Of a DNA stretch of 64,000 nucleotides, positions 1 to 10,600 are shown one piece after another. The notes beneath the pieces are model-generated. The model worked only from the letters and a program-made list of their open reading frames with translations. It was not told the origin of the DNA and did not search any database. The stretch's first letter is position 1, and each line of letters starts with the position of its first letter. This DNA is from an uncultured Bacteroidales bacterium (GTDB lineage: Bacteria > Bacteroidota > Bacteroidia > Bacteroidales > P3), in contig CAJOEN010000002.1 of the NCBI GenBank assembly GCA_905233475.1, forward strand, positions 27,311 to 91,310. The letters run 5' to 3'. The position numbers were made by a program, and so were the translations under genes.

Positions 1-819
1 TGTTATGTGATATGCGTCGGCAGTTAGGCCACAGCCTGTTATTTCGGCGTATATCTTTGCTCCGCGGTTTATGGCATGTTCGTATTCTTCCAAAATAAGT
101 GCTCCTGCACCTTCGCCCATAACAAAACCGTCGCGGTCCTTGTCGAAAGGGCGGGAGGCCGTTTGGGGCGAGTCGTTTCGTGTGGACAGTGCCTTCATAG
201 CGTTGAATCCGCCTATACCGCATATTGATATTGCCGCTTCGGAACCTCCAACAACAAAAACGGACGCTTTGTTCAGTCGGATAAGGTTGTATGCGTCAAC
301 AATGGCATTTGCCGACGACGCACATGCGGATACTGTACCGTAGTTGGGGCCGCACAGCCCGTGCCTTATAGAAATGCATCCGGCACAAATGTCGGAAATC
401 ATCTGTATGCAGAAAAAAGGACTGAAATGCGGAACTCTGTCCCCCATTTGAGCATAGGATATGCACCCGTCTTCGAAAGAGCTTATGCCACCGATGCCCG
501 ACGCCCATATTACACCTATACGGTCTTTGTCCTCGGTGGTTAAATCCAAGCCCGAGTTTTTTATTGCCTCGTCGGAGGCTGCAACCCCGTACTGGGTATA
601 TAAATCATATTTACGACTTTCTTTCTTGTCCATATAGGGCAGAAAGTCGAAATTCTTAACTTCGCAGGCAAAACGAGTTCTGAAGCCTTCGGCGTCAAAA
701 TGTGTAATGAAATCAGCACCACTTACTCCAGTCAGTAATGAGTTCCAATATTCAGGCACTGTGTTGCCGATTGGAGTAAGTGATCCTAATCCAGTAACAA
801 CTACTCGTTTAAGATTCAT
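1..819 (-). CDS. fabF: 3-oxoacyl-[acyl-carrier-protein] synthase II (KAS II), N-terminal 273 codons, cut by window edge
   Basis: Condensing enzyme of fatty-acid elongation; it joins malonyl-ACP to a growing acyl-ACP in the cytoplasm. The minus frame opens at an ATG at 817-819 (MNLKRVVVTGLGSLTPIG) and stays open to base 1, so about two thirds of a roughly 420-residue protein is present. The thiolase-fold nucleophile is Cys166 in SACASSANAI, and the stretch SRPFDKDRDGFVMGEGAG, typical of KAS enzymes, follows. The active-site histidines lie beyond the edge. It sits 24 bases after acpP and is probably cotranscribed with it; acpP-fabF divergent from purN is a usual Bacteroidales arrangement. Confidence 0.95.
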   Translation of the reverse strand, partial: MNLKRVVVTGLGSLTPIGNTVPEYWNSLLTGVSGADFITHFDAEGFRTRFACEVKNFDFLPYMDKKESRKYDLYTQYGVAASDEAIKNSGLDLTTEDKDRIGVIWASGIGGISSFEDGCISYAQMGDRVPHFSPFFCIQMISDICAGCISIRHGLCGPNYGTVSACASSANAIVDAYNLIRLNKASVFVVGGSEAAISICGIGGFNAMKALSTRNDSPQTASRPFDKDRDGFVMGEGAGALILEEYEHAINRGAKIYAEITGCGLTADAYHIT

Positions 820-843
820 ACAAATCAGAAAGTAGAAGTGTAC

Positions 844-1080
844 TTACTTGATTTCGTTTTCAATAAAGGCGATAGCGTCGCCCACTGTGGAAATTTGTTC
901 AGCAGCTTCGTCAGGGATTTGGATGTTGAATTCTTTTTCCAATTCCATGATAAGTTCAACTGTATCCAATGAATCAGCTCCCAAATCATTAGAGAAGCTT
1001 GCTTCTGGAGTTACTTCGTTTTCATCAACTCCTAGCTTATCAACGATGATAGCTTTTACTTTTTCTGTAATTTCAGACAT
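844..1080 (-). CDS. acpP: acyl carrier protein
   Basis: Carries acyl chains on a phosphopantetheine arm during fatty-acid and lipid A synthesis. It is 78 residues, the normal ACP length, very acidic, with the attachment site Ser37 in the motif [12 protein letters not shown]. First gene of the acpP-fabF unit, with its promoter in the A+T-rich divergent region shared with purN. Confidence 0.97.
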   Translation of the reverse strand: MSEITEKVKAIIVDKLGVDENEVTPEASFSNDLGADSLDTVELIMELEKEFNIQIPDEAAEQISTVGDAIAFIENEIK

Positions 1081-1109
1081 GTTTATAAAGTTTTTGAATT
1101 AAACAAGGT

Positions 1110-1117
1110 GCAAAGTA
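1110..1117 (-). promoter_or_regulatory. putative -7 box of the acpP-fabF promoter
   Basis: Read on the minus strand this is TTACTTTG followed by CACC, one mismatch from the Bacteroidota -7 consensus TAnnTTTG, 30 bases before the acpP start. No clear -33 TTG was found at the ideal distance. Confidence 0.45.
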
Positions 1118-1353
1118 ACGAATAAAAATCCAATTTTCAATCATTTTTCCGATTTTTTTTTGAGGTTTGGAACGTAATTGTTGTGAAAATCAAGGAAATA
1201 TATTTTGTCTTTTTTGCCTTTTTTTTAACTGTCTTTTTGCTTGATATAAATATCTGATTTTTATTGCTTTATGTATGGTTGTTTTTATAAACAACTGATT
1301 TATAAAAATATACATTTTTTGTATTTTTTTGTATTTTTTTGGACTAAAATTAT

Positions 1354-1361
1354 TATTTTTG
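1354..1361 (+). promoter_or_regulatory. putative -7 box of the purN promoter
   Basis: TATTTTTG followed by CAG matches TAnnTTTG. A TTTG at 1328-1331 lies 22 bases upstream, close to the usual -33 spacing. The implied leader to purN is about 130 bases. Confidence 0.4.
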
Positions 1362-1501
1362 CAGTGTTTTTTTACAGAAAAAGGCATTTTTAATGTTTTT
1401 TTCGACATAACATAATGATAATCAATTATATATAAAAAACAAACTCTGATTATTCGATTAATTAAGTTGTTGAAAATCAATGCTTTATATTTTGCTTCGA
1501 T

Positions 1502-2086
1502 ATGAATACTATTACACGAATTGCAATTTTCGGCTCGGGCAACGGCACAAACGCACAGCGCATAGCTGAGTATTTCGCCTCCGACAGCGGAGTGGAGATA
1601 ACAACCATAGTGTCGAACAAAAAGGACGCATATATCCTACAACGTGCCAAAAATCTGGGAATACCCTGCACATGTTTTTCCCGTAAGGATTTTCTTGAAA
1701 CAGACAACGTTTTGAACTATCTGAAAGAGAGGAATATAGACTATGTGGTTTTGGCAGGTTTCTTGTGGCTTGTACCTCAAAATTTGCTTGCCGCTTTTCC
1801 AAGCAGAATAATAAATATACACCCGGCACTGCTGCCAAAATACGGTGGTAAAGGAATGTACGGGGAGCATGTGCACGAGGCCGTTATTGCCAACGGCGAA
1901 ACCCAAAGCGGCATAACCATCCATTTTGTGGACGAACATTACGATAAGGGTACGAATATTTTTCAGGCCACATGTGAAGTTTTGCCCGACGACACGCCCG
2001 AATCGTTGGCACAAAAGATTCACAAGTTAGAGTACGAGCATTTCCCCAGGGTTATAGAACAGGTTGTGAAACAAAACAAACTATAG
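1502..2086 (+). CDS. purN: phosphoribosylglycinamide formyltransferase
   Basis: Transfers a formyl group from 10-formyl-tetrahydrofolate to GAR in purine synthesis. It has 194 residues, normal for PurN. The N-terminus has the phosphate-binding GSGNGTN loop (residues 11-17). The catalytic triad of the family is visible as Asn105 and His107 in INIHPALLP and Asp144 in the VDEHYDKG loop. The start ATG follows an A+T-rich leader without a strong Shine-Dalgarno sequence, as is usual in this phylum. The glycosyltransferase begins 5 bases after the stop, so the two are likely cotranscribed although their functions are unrelated. Confidence 0.96.
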   Translation: MNTITRIAIFGSGNGTNAQRIAEYFASDSGVEITTIVSNKKDAYILQRAKNLGIPCTCFSRKDFLETDNVLNYLKERNIDYVVLAGFLWLVPQNLLAAFPSRIINIHPALLPKYGGKGMYGEHVHEAVIANGETQSGITIHFVDEHYDKGTNIFQATCEVLPDDTPESLAQKIHKLEYEHFPRVIEQVVKQNKL

Positions 2087-2091
2087 GCACA

Positions 2092-3222
2092 ATGCGCATA
2101 GCGGTAAACACACGTCTGCTTCTGAAAGACCGGCTCGACGGCATAGGGTGGTTCACCTTCGAAACGTTGAGGCGTATTACTGTGGCACACCCCGAACACG
2201 AGTTTATATTCTTTTTTGACCGCAAGCCCGCAAGAGAGTTTATATTTGCCGAAAACGTAACCCCTGTGGTGCTTTTCCCGCCCACCCGTCATCCGTTGCT
2301 TTGGTATCTTTTTTTCGAATTTAGTGTGCCATACGCCATACGCAAATACAGTGCCGATATTTTTCTTTCGCCCGACGGATGGATACCGCTTAAAACCACG
2401 GTGCCCACGCTTAACGTAATCCATGACTTGAATTTCGAACATTGCACCGATTTCCTGAAAGGCTCTCACCAAAGATATTTCAAGCACTTTTTCCCGAAAT
2501 ATGCCCGCAATGCCACACGTTTGGCTACGGTATCGGAGTTTTCCAAAAACGACATCGCCCGAACTTACGGTGTGCCGCAAAACAAAATTGAAGTGGTTTA
2601 CGACGGAGCGCATTCGCACTACCATCCTTATCCCGAAGATGTGAAAAAATCCGTAAGGGACAGATACACCTGCGGTTGCCCTTACTTTATTTTTGTGGGA
2701 ACCATACTGAAACGCAAGAACTTAGATACCCTTTTTTACGCTTTCGACATATTCAAGGATGGGGACAACGCCGGCACCAAGTTGCTTGTTGTTGGTAGCC
2801 GCAAATGGTGGAAAGGCGACATCGAGAATGCCTATCTTGCAATGCGCCACAAAACCGATGTGGTGTTTGTCGGCAGGGTGGACGCCGATGTGCTTGGAAA
2901 AATGGTGTCGGCAGCCACTGCATTAGCCTACGTGTCGTATTTCGAGGGCTTTGGAATACCCGTTTTGGAGGCATTTTATGCCGAAACTCCGGTTTTAACC
3001 TCCAATTTGACATCACTGCCCGAAATAGCAGGCGACGCGGCTATACTTGCCAACCCTTATTCAGCAACCGACATTGCCGATGCCCTGCACCGGCTATCAA
3101 CGGACAAGAAACTATGCGAAAGCCTTGTGGAGAAAGGGCGTGTGCAACGTCTTAAATTCAGTTGGGACAAAACCGCCAACCTGTTGTGGGACAGTTTAAT
3201 GAAAATCGCAAATAAGCAATGA
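2092..3222 (+). CDS. GT4-family (GT-B fold) glycosyltransferase
   Basis: Retaining glycosyltransferase of unknown sugar specificity. Of 376 residues, the N-terminal half (MRIAVNTRLL, HDLNFEH) is the acceptor domain. The C-terminal half carries the nucleotide-sugar motif EGFGIPVLEA starting at Glu285, then TSLPEIAGDAA, the usual family-4 signature. Begins 5 bases after purN and overlaps the next gene by 4 bases (ATGA at 3219-3222), which suggests translational coupling to the OmpA-domain protein. Likely role is cell-surface polysaccharide or glycoprotein synthesis; the substrate cannot be read from the sequence. Confidence 0.9.
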   Translation: MRIAVNTRLLLKDRLDGIGWFTFETLRRITVAHPEHEFIFFFDRKPAREFIFAENVTPVVLFPPTRHPLLWYLFFEFSVPYAIRKYSADIFLSPDGWIPLKTTVPTLNVIHDLNFEHCTDFLKGSHQRYFKHFFPKYARNATRLATVSEFSKNDIARTYGVPQNKIEVVYDGAHSHYHPYPEDVKKSVRDRYTCGCPYFIFVGTILKRKNLDTLFYAFDIFKDGDNAGTKLLVVGSRKWWKGDIENAYLAMRHKTDVVFVGRVDADVLGKMVSAATALAYVSYFEGFGIPVLEAFYAETPVLTSNLTSLPEIAGDAAILANPYSATDIADALHRLSTDKKLCESLVEKGRVQRLKFSWDKTANLLWDSLMKIANKQ

Positions 3223-4373
3223 GAAGTAGGAAATTAAATGTTTTAAATCTTGTTGCGGCTGTTGTTTTGGCAATGCCTTATGCCATGTCCCAATCCACAG
3301 GGAAAAACCTTATCAGCAACCCGAGTTTCGAAAAACACCGCCGCTGCCCCGACAAGATAGACCCCGTTGGAGTTCTGAAAATTGTAAACGCGTGGTTTCA
3401 GCCCACCTACGGCTCTGCCGACTACTACAACGTATGTGGTGAGAGGGAATGTTTTGTGCCGAACAACAAACTTGGTTTTCAGCAAGCGCGCACCGGCGAA
3501 GCCTATTGCGGAATATACTGTTCCAAAGATAATTACCGCGAGTACCTACAAACGCAGCTCAAACGTCCGCTTAAAAGAGGCCAAAAGTATCGTTTGTCTT
3601 TTTTTGTAAGCCTGTCGGAATATTCTACCGGTGCTGTAGCCACCATAGGCGGACTGCTTACAAGTGAGCGAATTCACGACACCACACGTTCCATTCTAAT
3701 GAAAAAAGAGGTTTTTAGGATAACGCCTCGCATTTCGCAGATTACCTCGGTGTATTATGAGCCGCAGGTCGTCAATGCAGTTGATAGAGTGCTTTTGGAA
3801 ACAGAGGCTTGGATGGAAGTTCGCGGGGAGTTTGTTGCCGAAGGAGGAGAGGAATACCTCACCATCGGCAATTTCTTTTCGGCGGCCAACTCCGGCATAG
3901 TGGACGACTCGGCACGTTTGGCATATATTTTGCCGGGCTCCTATTATTATGTTGATGATGTGGAGCTATACTGCCTTTCGTGCAATGACGACGAGTTGGA
4001 AACCAAAGACACCAACCACTATACCGTAGGCGCCACTTTTGTGCTGAACAATATTTTTTTCGATACCGACAAAAGCACACTCCTGCAACAGTCGTACCAC
4101 GAACTTCAGTATCTGATAAGCCTTTTGGAGTCGCACCCGGGAATGCGCATAGAAATATCGGGGCATACCGACAGCCAAGGTTCCGACTTGCACAACCAGC
4201 AACTATCCGAAAACAGGGCGAAAGAAGTGGTGGCATATCTTATAGAGAACGGGATAGAGGAAAAACGGCTGAAATTCAAAGGATACGGCAAAACTCGCCC
4301 AATAGCCACCAACACAACCGAAGCCGGACGCAAGAAGAACCGCAGGGTGGAATTCAAGATTTTGGACATGTAG
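3219..4373 (+). CDS. OmpA-domain outer-membrane protein with N-terminal beta-sandwich-like domain
   Basis: Probable peptidoglycan-anchored envelope protein. A signal peptide covers residues 1-25 (ending AMSQ). Residues about 30-255 begin NLISNPSFE and end with YYVDDVELYC; this frame is typical of galactose-binding or carbohydrate-binding jelly-roll domains. Residues about 270-384 form an OmpA/MotB peptidoglycan-binding domain (NIFFDTDKSTL, ISGHTDSQGSDLHNQQLSENRA). Cysteines around 42, 73 and 78 and a CLSC pair near 253 could form disulfides. The 4-base overlap with the glycosyltransferase suggests a shared transcript. Ligand unknown. Confidence 0.88.
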   Translation: MRSRKLNVLNLVAAVVLAMPYAMSQSTGKNLISNPSFEKHRRCPDKIDPVGVLKIVNAWFQPTYGSADYYNVCGERECFVPNNKLGFQQARTGEAYCGIYCSKDNYREYLQTQLKRPLKRGQKYRLSFFVSLSEYSTGAVATIGGLLTSERIHDTTRSILMKKEVFRITPRISQITSVYYEPQVVNAVDRVLLETEAWMEVRGEFVAEGGEEYLTIGNFFSAANSGIVDDSARLAYILPGSYYYVDDVELYCLSCNDDELETKDTNHYTVGATFVLNNIFFDTDKSTLLQQSYHELQYLISLLESHPGMRIEISGHTDSQGSDLHNQQLSENRAKEVVAYLIENGIEEKRLKFKGYGKTRPIATNTTEAGRKKNRRVEFKILDM

Positions 4374-4682
4374 CACATTGGTTTTACCGCCACGGGCGTG
4401 ATATACACACGGCAACATAGTTAAGCGGCTTGTCCTTTCCGATAAAAGATTTTCCACAGATGAAATCGCAGGAAGTGAAACGCATTGGAGAGGCAAGGTG
4501 TCTAATATTGTAAACCGTTTTGCGGAAAGACCATTTTGTCGAAATATGCAAAAAACTTGTACGTTTGAAAAAAAAAACGTATTTTTGCAGTCCGCGTTTT
4601 AGCGTTTTTTTCAGGGCTTTTATATGCCCGGAAAAGTGTAATTAAATGTAAAAAAAAACAAGAAAAATAAATATTTATAGTT
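4374..4682 (+). other. 309-bp leader region before the giant secreted protein
   Basis: No gene, RNA or strong terminator seen in the first 180 bases. The distal part is A-rich and contains the promoter noted at 4557-4587, leaving a leader of roughly 90 bases before the ATG. Confidence 0.6.
4557..4587 (+). promoter_or_regulatory. Bacteroidota-type promoter of the 2249-residue protein
   Basis: TTG at 4557-4559, 20-base spacer, then TATTTTTG at 4580-4587 followed by CAG. Both boxes and the spacing fit the Bacteroidota consensus. Confidence 0.65.
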
Positions 4683-7600
4683 ATGAGAAAGTATCTGACA
4701 AAAGCACTGCTTGCTATTGCATTATTTCCGTACTTTGCTTACTCTCAATGTCCCGCACCCACTGTTGTGGTTATGGGGGTAACATCCACGTCGGTGGACG
4801 TAGCGTGGGTTGCCGGAGGAAGTGAGACCCGATGGAAACTCGAATACTCGCTAAATTCAATGACTTGGACATCAGCAGGAACGGTTACAACAACATCGCA
4901 CACGTTCAGTGGCTTGCAACCCAACACACAATATTATTTCCGTGTTGGAGCTATCTGTCCCAACGATACGACTTATGCTATGGTGAGACAAGCAACGGAA
5001 TGTTTTTCGATGAGGTTCCCGTTCAGGGAAAATTTCGACCGCTGCCCAACAAGTTCCCCGGCCACACTACCGTCGTGCTGGACTTTGTCGAGCAATTACA
5101 GTAGCTACCCTTCCATTACGACATCCAATGCAACCTCATCTCCCAACTGTTTGTATATGAATAACTATACATACAACAGATCGAATTACGTTGGAATTGT
5201 AACGCCAAAGTCGCCGGAACCTTTGAACAGGCTTCAGGTATCTTTCACAATTTACAAGTCGAACACTTCATACAAGCATGCGGTGGTTGTAGGAGCCCTT
5301 ACCAACCCCAACGACTATTCGACTTTTGTGCCCATAGACACCGCCGAACCGGGTAATGCCACAGGATATTACAATTTCACTTTGCCTCTCAAAAAATACC
5401 GTGGCAACGCACAATATATAGGAATATATGCCTGCGGCCTCGGTGACAGCTACTCCTATCCTTATCTTGACGACATAGAAGTGGACTACTATACTACATG
5501 TTCACGCGTAACTAATCTGCAAACGCAGAGCAACTCCCCTACATCGGCTGTATCCACATGGCAGAACGGACGCGATGGAATACCCGAATTCTATATCGTT
5601 TCTTACACCCCGGCCAACTCGATAAACTGGATTACCGATACCACCCACTCCACATACAAAGTATTCAGCAACCTTGCAAGCGGCACCACTTATTATATAG
5701 CCATAACTCCTGTATGTTTGAACGGCGATACAAGCTATGCCACCTACGATACTATAACCACAACATCGTGCATAACACAGCCTATGACAGTGGGTTCTGG
5801 CGGCAGTGTATCTATCAATGTGCCCATAGAAACCGATGTGGACTACGGATATGCACAACAAATATACGACTCCGCCGATTTGGGAGGCCCCAAAAACTTA
5901 TCGGCCATAGCATTTAATTATCGTGGCTCAAGGGCAATGACGGTAAAATCGAACTGTACCATATATTTAGCCAATGTGTCGCAATCCACTTTTGTGCCGA
6001 ACCAAATCAGCACACTGCTGTCCGACACCCTGCTTACGCAGGTTTACGCGGGTCCGCTGAACTGTGTGCCGGGATGGAACATATTCCCATTCGACACCAC
6101 ATTCCACTACGATGGCCATAGCAACTTGCTTGTGGCTATCGACGACAACAGCGGCAACAATGTATCCGGGGCCAATTTCTCCACACACGCTACCACCGGC
6201 GACAAGTCGGCAGTGATAGGAACCTTTGTGGATATAGATCCGGCAGCCCCAATAATTCCTCCTACAGTTTATTCGTACAGAAACGACATAACACTTTATT
6301 ACTGTGATACAGCGGCAACGTGCGCTCCACCAACGGCAGTTGTTACAAACATCACAGACACAAAAATAAAAGTGGCTTGGGCTCCCGGATTGCACGAAAC
6401 ACGTTGGATTTTGGAACGTTCTACAAATGCCAATGGACCGTGGACATACGTTAATACCGTATCAACCACGGAGTATGATTTCACAGGTCTTAACCCGTCC
6501 ACACTCTACTATTTCAGAGTAGGGTCCATCTGTACCAACGATACAATGTATTGTGTGGTTTCGGATACCACAGACTGTGGATATATAACAACATTCCCTC
6601 TTACAGAAAGTTTCGAAAGTTATAGCGCCTCCAGTGCGAGAACATCTAGAATAGGACTTTGCTGGGGACGTTTGAACAATAACAACAGTCAGACCATTAT
6701 AAATCCCTATGTGTATCGTGGCATAGCTTCGCAGGGCAACCAATCGATGTATTTCAATTCGACCTCGTCGCAATATGCACTGTTGTCCACGCCGCCTATG
6801 GGAGTGAATGTGTCGAGACTTATGCTGACATTCGACATTTACAGGTCGAACTCTTCGTATTACGGCAAAATTGCCGTCGGTGTAATGACCGACCCCGGCG
6901 ACATCTCCACTTTTATAGGTATTGACACTGTTTGGGGAAATTACGGAGTGTGGGAGACTTTTATAGTACCGTTTGATCATTATGTTGGCACAGGAAAATA
7001 CATAGCTCTTGTGGCCGTTCAAAACGAATATACTTATGTGTATGTGGATAATTTGAGAATCGACACCATACCGGCGTGCCCCAAACCCACAGGATTACAA
7101 GTTGCCAATATCTCGTCCCGTTCGGCATTTGCAACATGGCTCGCAGGAACAATAGGCGACGGAATTGCAGACCATTTCATTGTTGAGATGAAACCATCGT
7201 CCCAAGCAGCGTGGGTAACAGTGGACACCACTTCGAATGCATATTATTTCTTCAGCAATCTTGCAGCAAGCACCACCTACGATGTAAGGATAAAAGGTGT
7301 GTGCACTTGCGGCGATACCTCGGAATACCTTGTAGGTTCGTTTAAAACGGCGGACTGCCTTATAGGCGGCAACTCCTCAAATTCAATAACCGGCTCTACC
7401 ACGACATCGTATTACCTGCCGGTGGTTGAAAACGCCAGCTATTCATACACACAGCAGATATTTACGCCAGCCGAAATTGGCGGACAGAAATTTATCGAGG
7501 CTGTAGAGTTCTACTACTCAGGTAGTTCCGCTATGACGGACAAGGATACTTGCGTAATATACCTTGGACACACCACCCGCTCGACCTTCGCTTCAAACAC

Positions 7601-10600
7601 CGACTATGTAGCATTCGCCGACCTTACTCCGGTTTACAGCGGAAGCATGAACAGCACTTTTGGTTGGAACAGGTTCACTTTCACAACCCCGTTCTTCTAT
7701 AACGGTGTTGATAATTTGGTTATAGCAATAGACGACAACTCAGGCTCTTATCCGGGAACAACTTCAAACTTCTATGTGCTTTCGGCAAATAGCAAATCGT
7801 TGTATTTCTCATCCACGTCAGATATAGATCCTATGTCGCCGTCTGTTACAGGAAACATATATAACTACCGCAACAGTGCAAAGTTTATTTCGCAGTGCGA
7901 TAACTCGGCACCTTGCGTACAACCCAACGTCAGGATTTTGAACAAGACATCGAATACTGTTGAAATGATGTGGGTTCCGGGTAGCACCGATTCTCTTTGG
8001 GTAGTTCTTTATAAACCCAGTGCGGACAGTATCTGGCGCGTAGCCGACACAACTGCCGACACCCTATACACCCTAAGAAATCTTTCGGCAATATCAAGAT
8101 ACGACATACGAGTAATGTCGTTATGCGGCGGAGATTCGGCATACGCCGACTTTAATATAAAAACGGACTGCGGTGCTGTAAGCATTTACCCCTACACGGA
8201 GAATTTTGAATCATACAGCGCTTCCTCGTCATACACTGCTTACGGTCCGAACGACCAGTTGCCGGACTGCTGGACTTTTTATTCGTCGGGTACAAACAGA
8301 CATGCACGTCGCAACGACTACTGCCCGCGCATATATGGAAGCTCCAACTCCTCATATTTGCCCAACAATTCCGGCAAGGCACTGCTCGTAACAGCAAGTA
8401 ACTACAGCTCACTGAGCTATGCGTATAATTATCAGACTGTTGGAGCGCACCACTACGCAGTATTGCCGGAGTTCGTCGACAGTCTGCCTCGTCTTACGGT
8501 GTCGTTCAAATACCGCATGAGTACTAATAACACCACAACAAACTACGGTATGCTTTGTTTTGGGTATGTTCTTGGCGACACCAATTTCACAACCATAGCC
8601 AGCTATCCAGCTACTACATCGTCGCGTACTGTGTTTATGGATTTATCGGCAGACACAACCATACATCATGTTCCGGGAGCGCGTTTGGCATTCCGGTTCG
8701 ATGCTGTTTACAGCTCTCAAAATTACGTTTATTTCTGCATTGATGATGTGGAGATAGGCTGGGCGCCAACATGTTGGAAACCTTACGACATAAAAGACGT
8801 GTCGATAGATTCTATCACCACAAAGTTATTATGGAAAGATGCCACCGTGCTTTCCACCACATTAGGTTATGAAGTGGTTTGGGGTAGTTACGGTTTCGAA
8901 CCCGACACCGCAACTGTGAATTATGCGTCGGTGGCCGATACATTTATCACTCTCACCAATCTGCAACCCAATACCATTTATCAGTGTTACGTAAGGGCTT
9001 TGTGCGGCATAGATGGCAACAGCGTATGGTCGATACCCCATACTTTCCGCACAGCACAGATACCGGCAAATATGCCTTACAATTGTAACTTCGAAAGTAC
9101 GGCCACACCGGACAACGGGTGGACATTTGTGAACCCGACTTACGGAAACAACGCATGGATTGTTGGCAATGCGGTGGGTAACAACAGCAACCGTAGCATG
9201 TACGTCTCCAACACCGGTGGAATACTTAACGACTACGCAACGACTACCGCCGCACTGTCGTGGGCATACAGAGACATTTATGTGCCGTTCAACAATGGCA
9301 ACAATTTCAACCTTAAATTCGATTGGCGCGCCGACGGAGAGAACAACCGCGACTATATGGCGGTGTATTTTGGCAGCGTATCTACTGCAGAATCAAACGA
9401 TGCAGGAACTCTTGTTCCACCGGCCAACTCTACTTTGGTAGGCAGATATAACGGCAACGGCAACACTTTCTCACGTGTCGTATATCAATTGCCACAATTG
9501 TCGGATACTGTGATACGTATATACTTCGCATGGGTGAACGATGCCAATTCGCAAGGAAGCAACCCGCCCGCCGCAGTGGACAATGTTTCGGTGAAACTCG
9601 ACTGTCCGGAGCCTACGGGAATACGAGTGACGAACATAACACAAACATCGGCAAGAGTGTCGTGGCGCCATACTACAGGTGCTTACCACTGGATGTTAGA
9701 ATATCGTCCCGACGGTTTGAACCAATGGACATCGGTTGACCTCAACGACACAACATACACCATTACGGGACTCACCTCCTCTATGTCGTACTATGTAAGG
9801 GTGCGTTGCATGTGTACATCGATAGACACCAGCGAATATTCCGACAGTGTGAGATTCAACACCTTGTGCGGACAGATAAGAAACTTCCCATACGTAGAGA
9901 CATTCGACAGCTACGGCACATCGCCATCGGCATACCCAACATGCTGGTCGTATGCCGGCTCGGCTACACGTCCCAACTGTTCGGCAACAACCTATAGCTC
10001 TGCACCGGCGTCGTTGTATTTCAATACCGCCGCCAACACTCAGGCTATAGCAATTACGCCAAGAATGAAAGTCTTCAACCCATACGAACTTGAGCTGTCG
10101 TTCAGGGCTTACTCTACATCAACCAGCAGCTACCTGATAGTAGGACTTATGTCTGATTCGACAAGCACACAGTCGTTCATAGGCGTGGATACGGTTAGGG
10201 TCAATAGTGCCAACAGATGGTTTACCCATGTAAGCGACCTTTCGTCGTACACCGGAGTTGGACAATTTGTGGGCTTCAAAGTGGGAGGCTCGGCAGCGTC
10301 CAATTTCAATATCGATGATATTATAATTGACTACCACGGTGCCGACTGCGCCGACCCGACAGGCATTGCAACCATGTTTGGAACCAACTACATGCACTGC
10401 ACATGGAATGAGGTGGCCAACTACGAATTCCAATACTGCATACTCGGAGACACTATATGGAGCAACACCTTGATACTCAATAACACCAACTACTACTACA
10501 AAACAGGACTTATCGACAGCACCACATATATATGGAGAATACGTACAATATGCCCCGACTCGGCAGGATACTCGCATTGGAACTACGACACCATCACCAC

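Larger units (their letters stand above)
1081..1501. other. 421-bp divergent intergenic region between acpP and purN
   Basis: Strongly A+T rich with many T runs. It should hold both divergent promoters (see 1110-1117 and 1354-1361). A 96-codon minus-strand open frame at 1190-1480 is low-complexity Lys/Ile/Phe translation of poly-T and is not called. I see no RNA gene or terminator. Confidence 0.6.

Noticed and set aside
1190-1480. 96-codon minus-strand frame in the acpP-purN intergenic region
   Set aside because: Lys/Ile/Phe low-complexity translation of poly-T DNA; it would cover both promoters.
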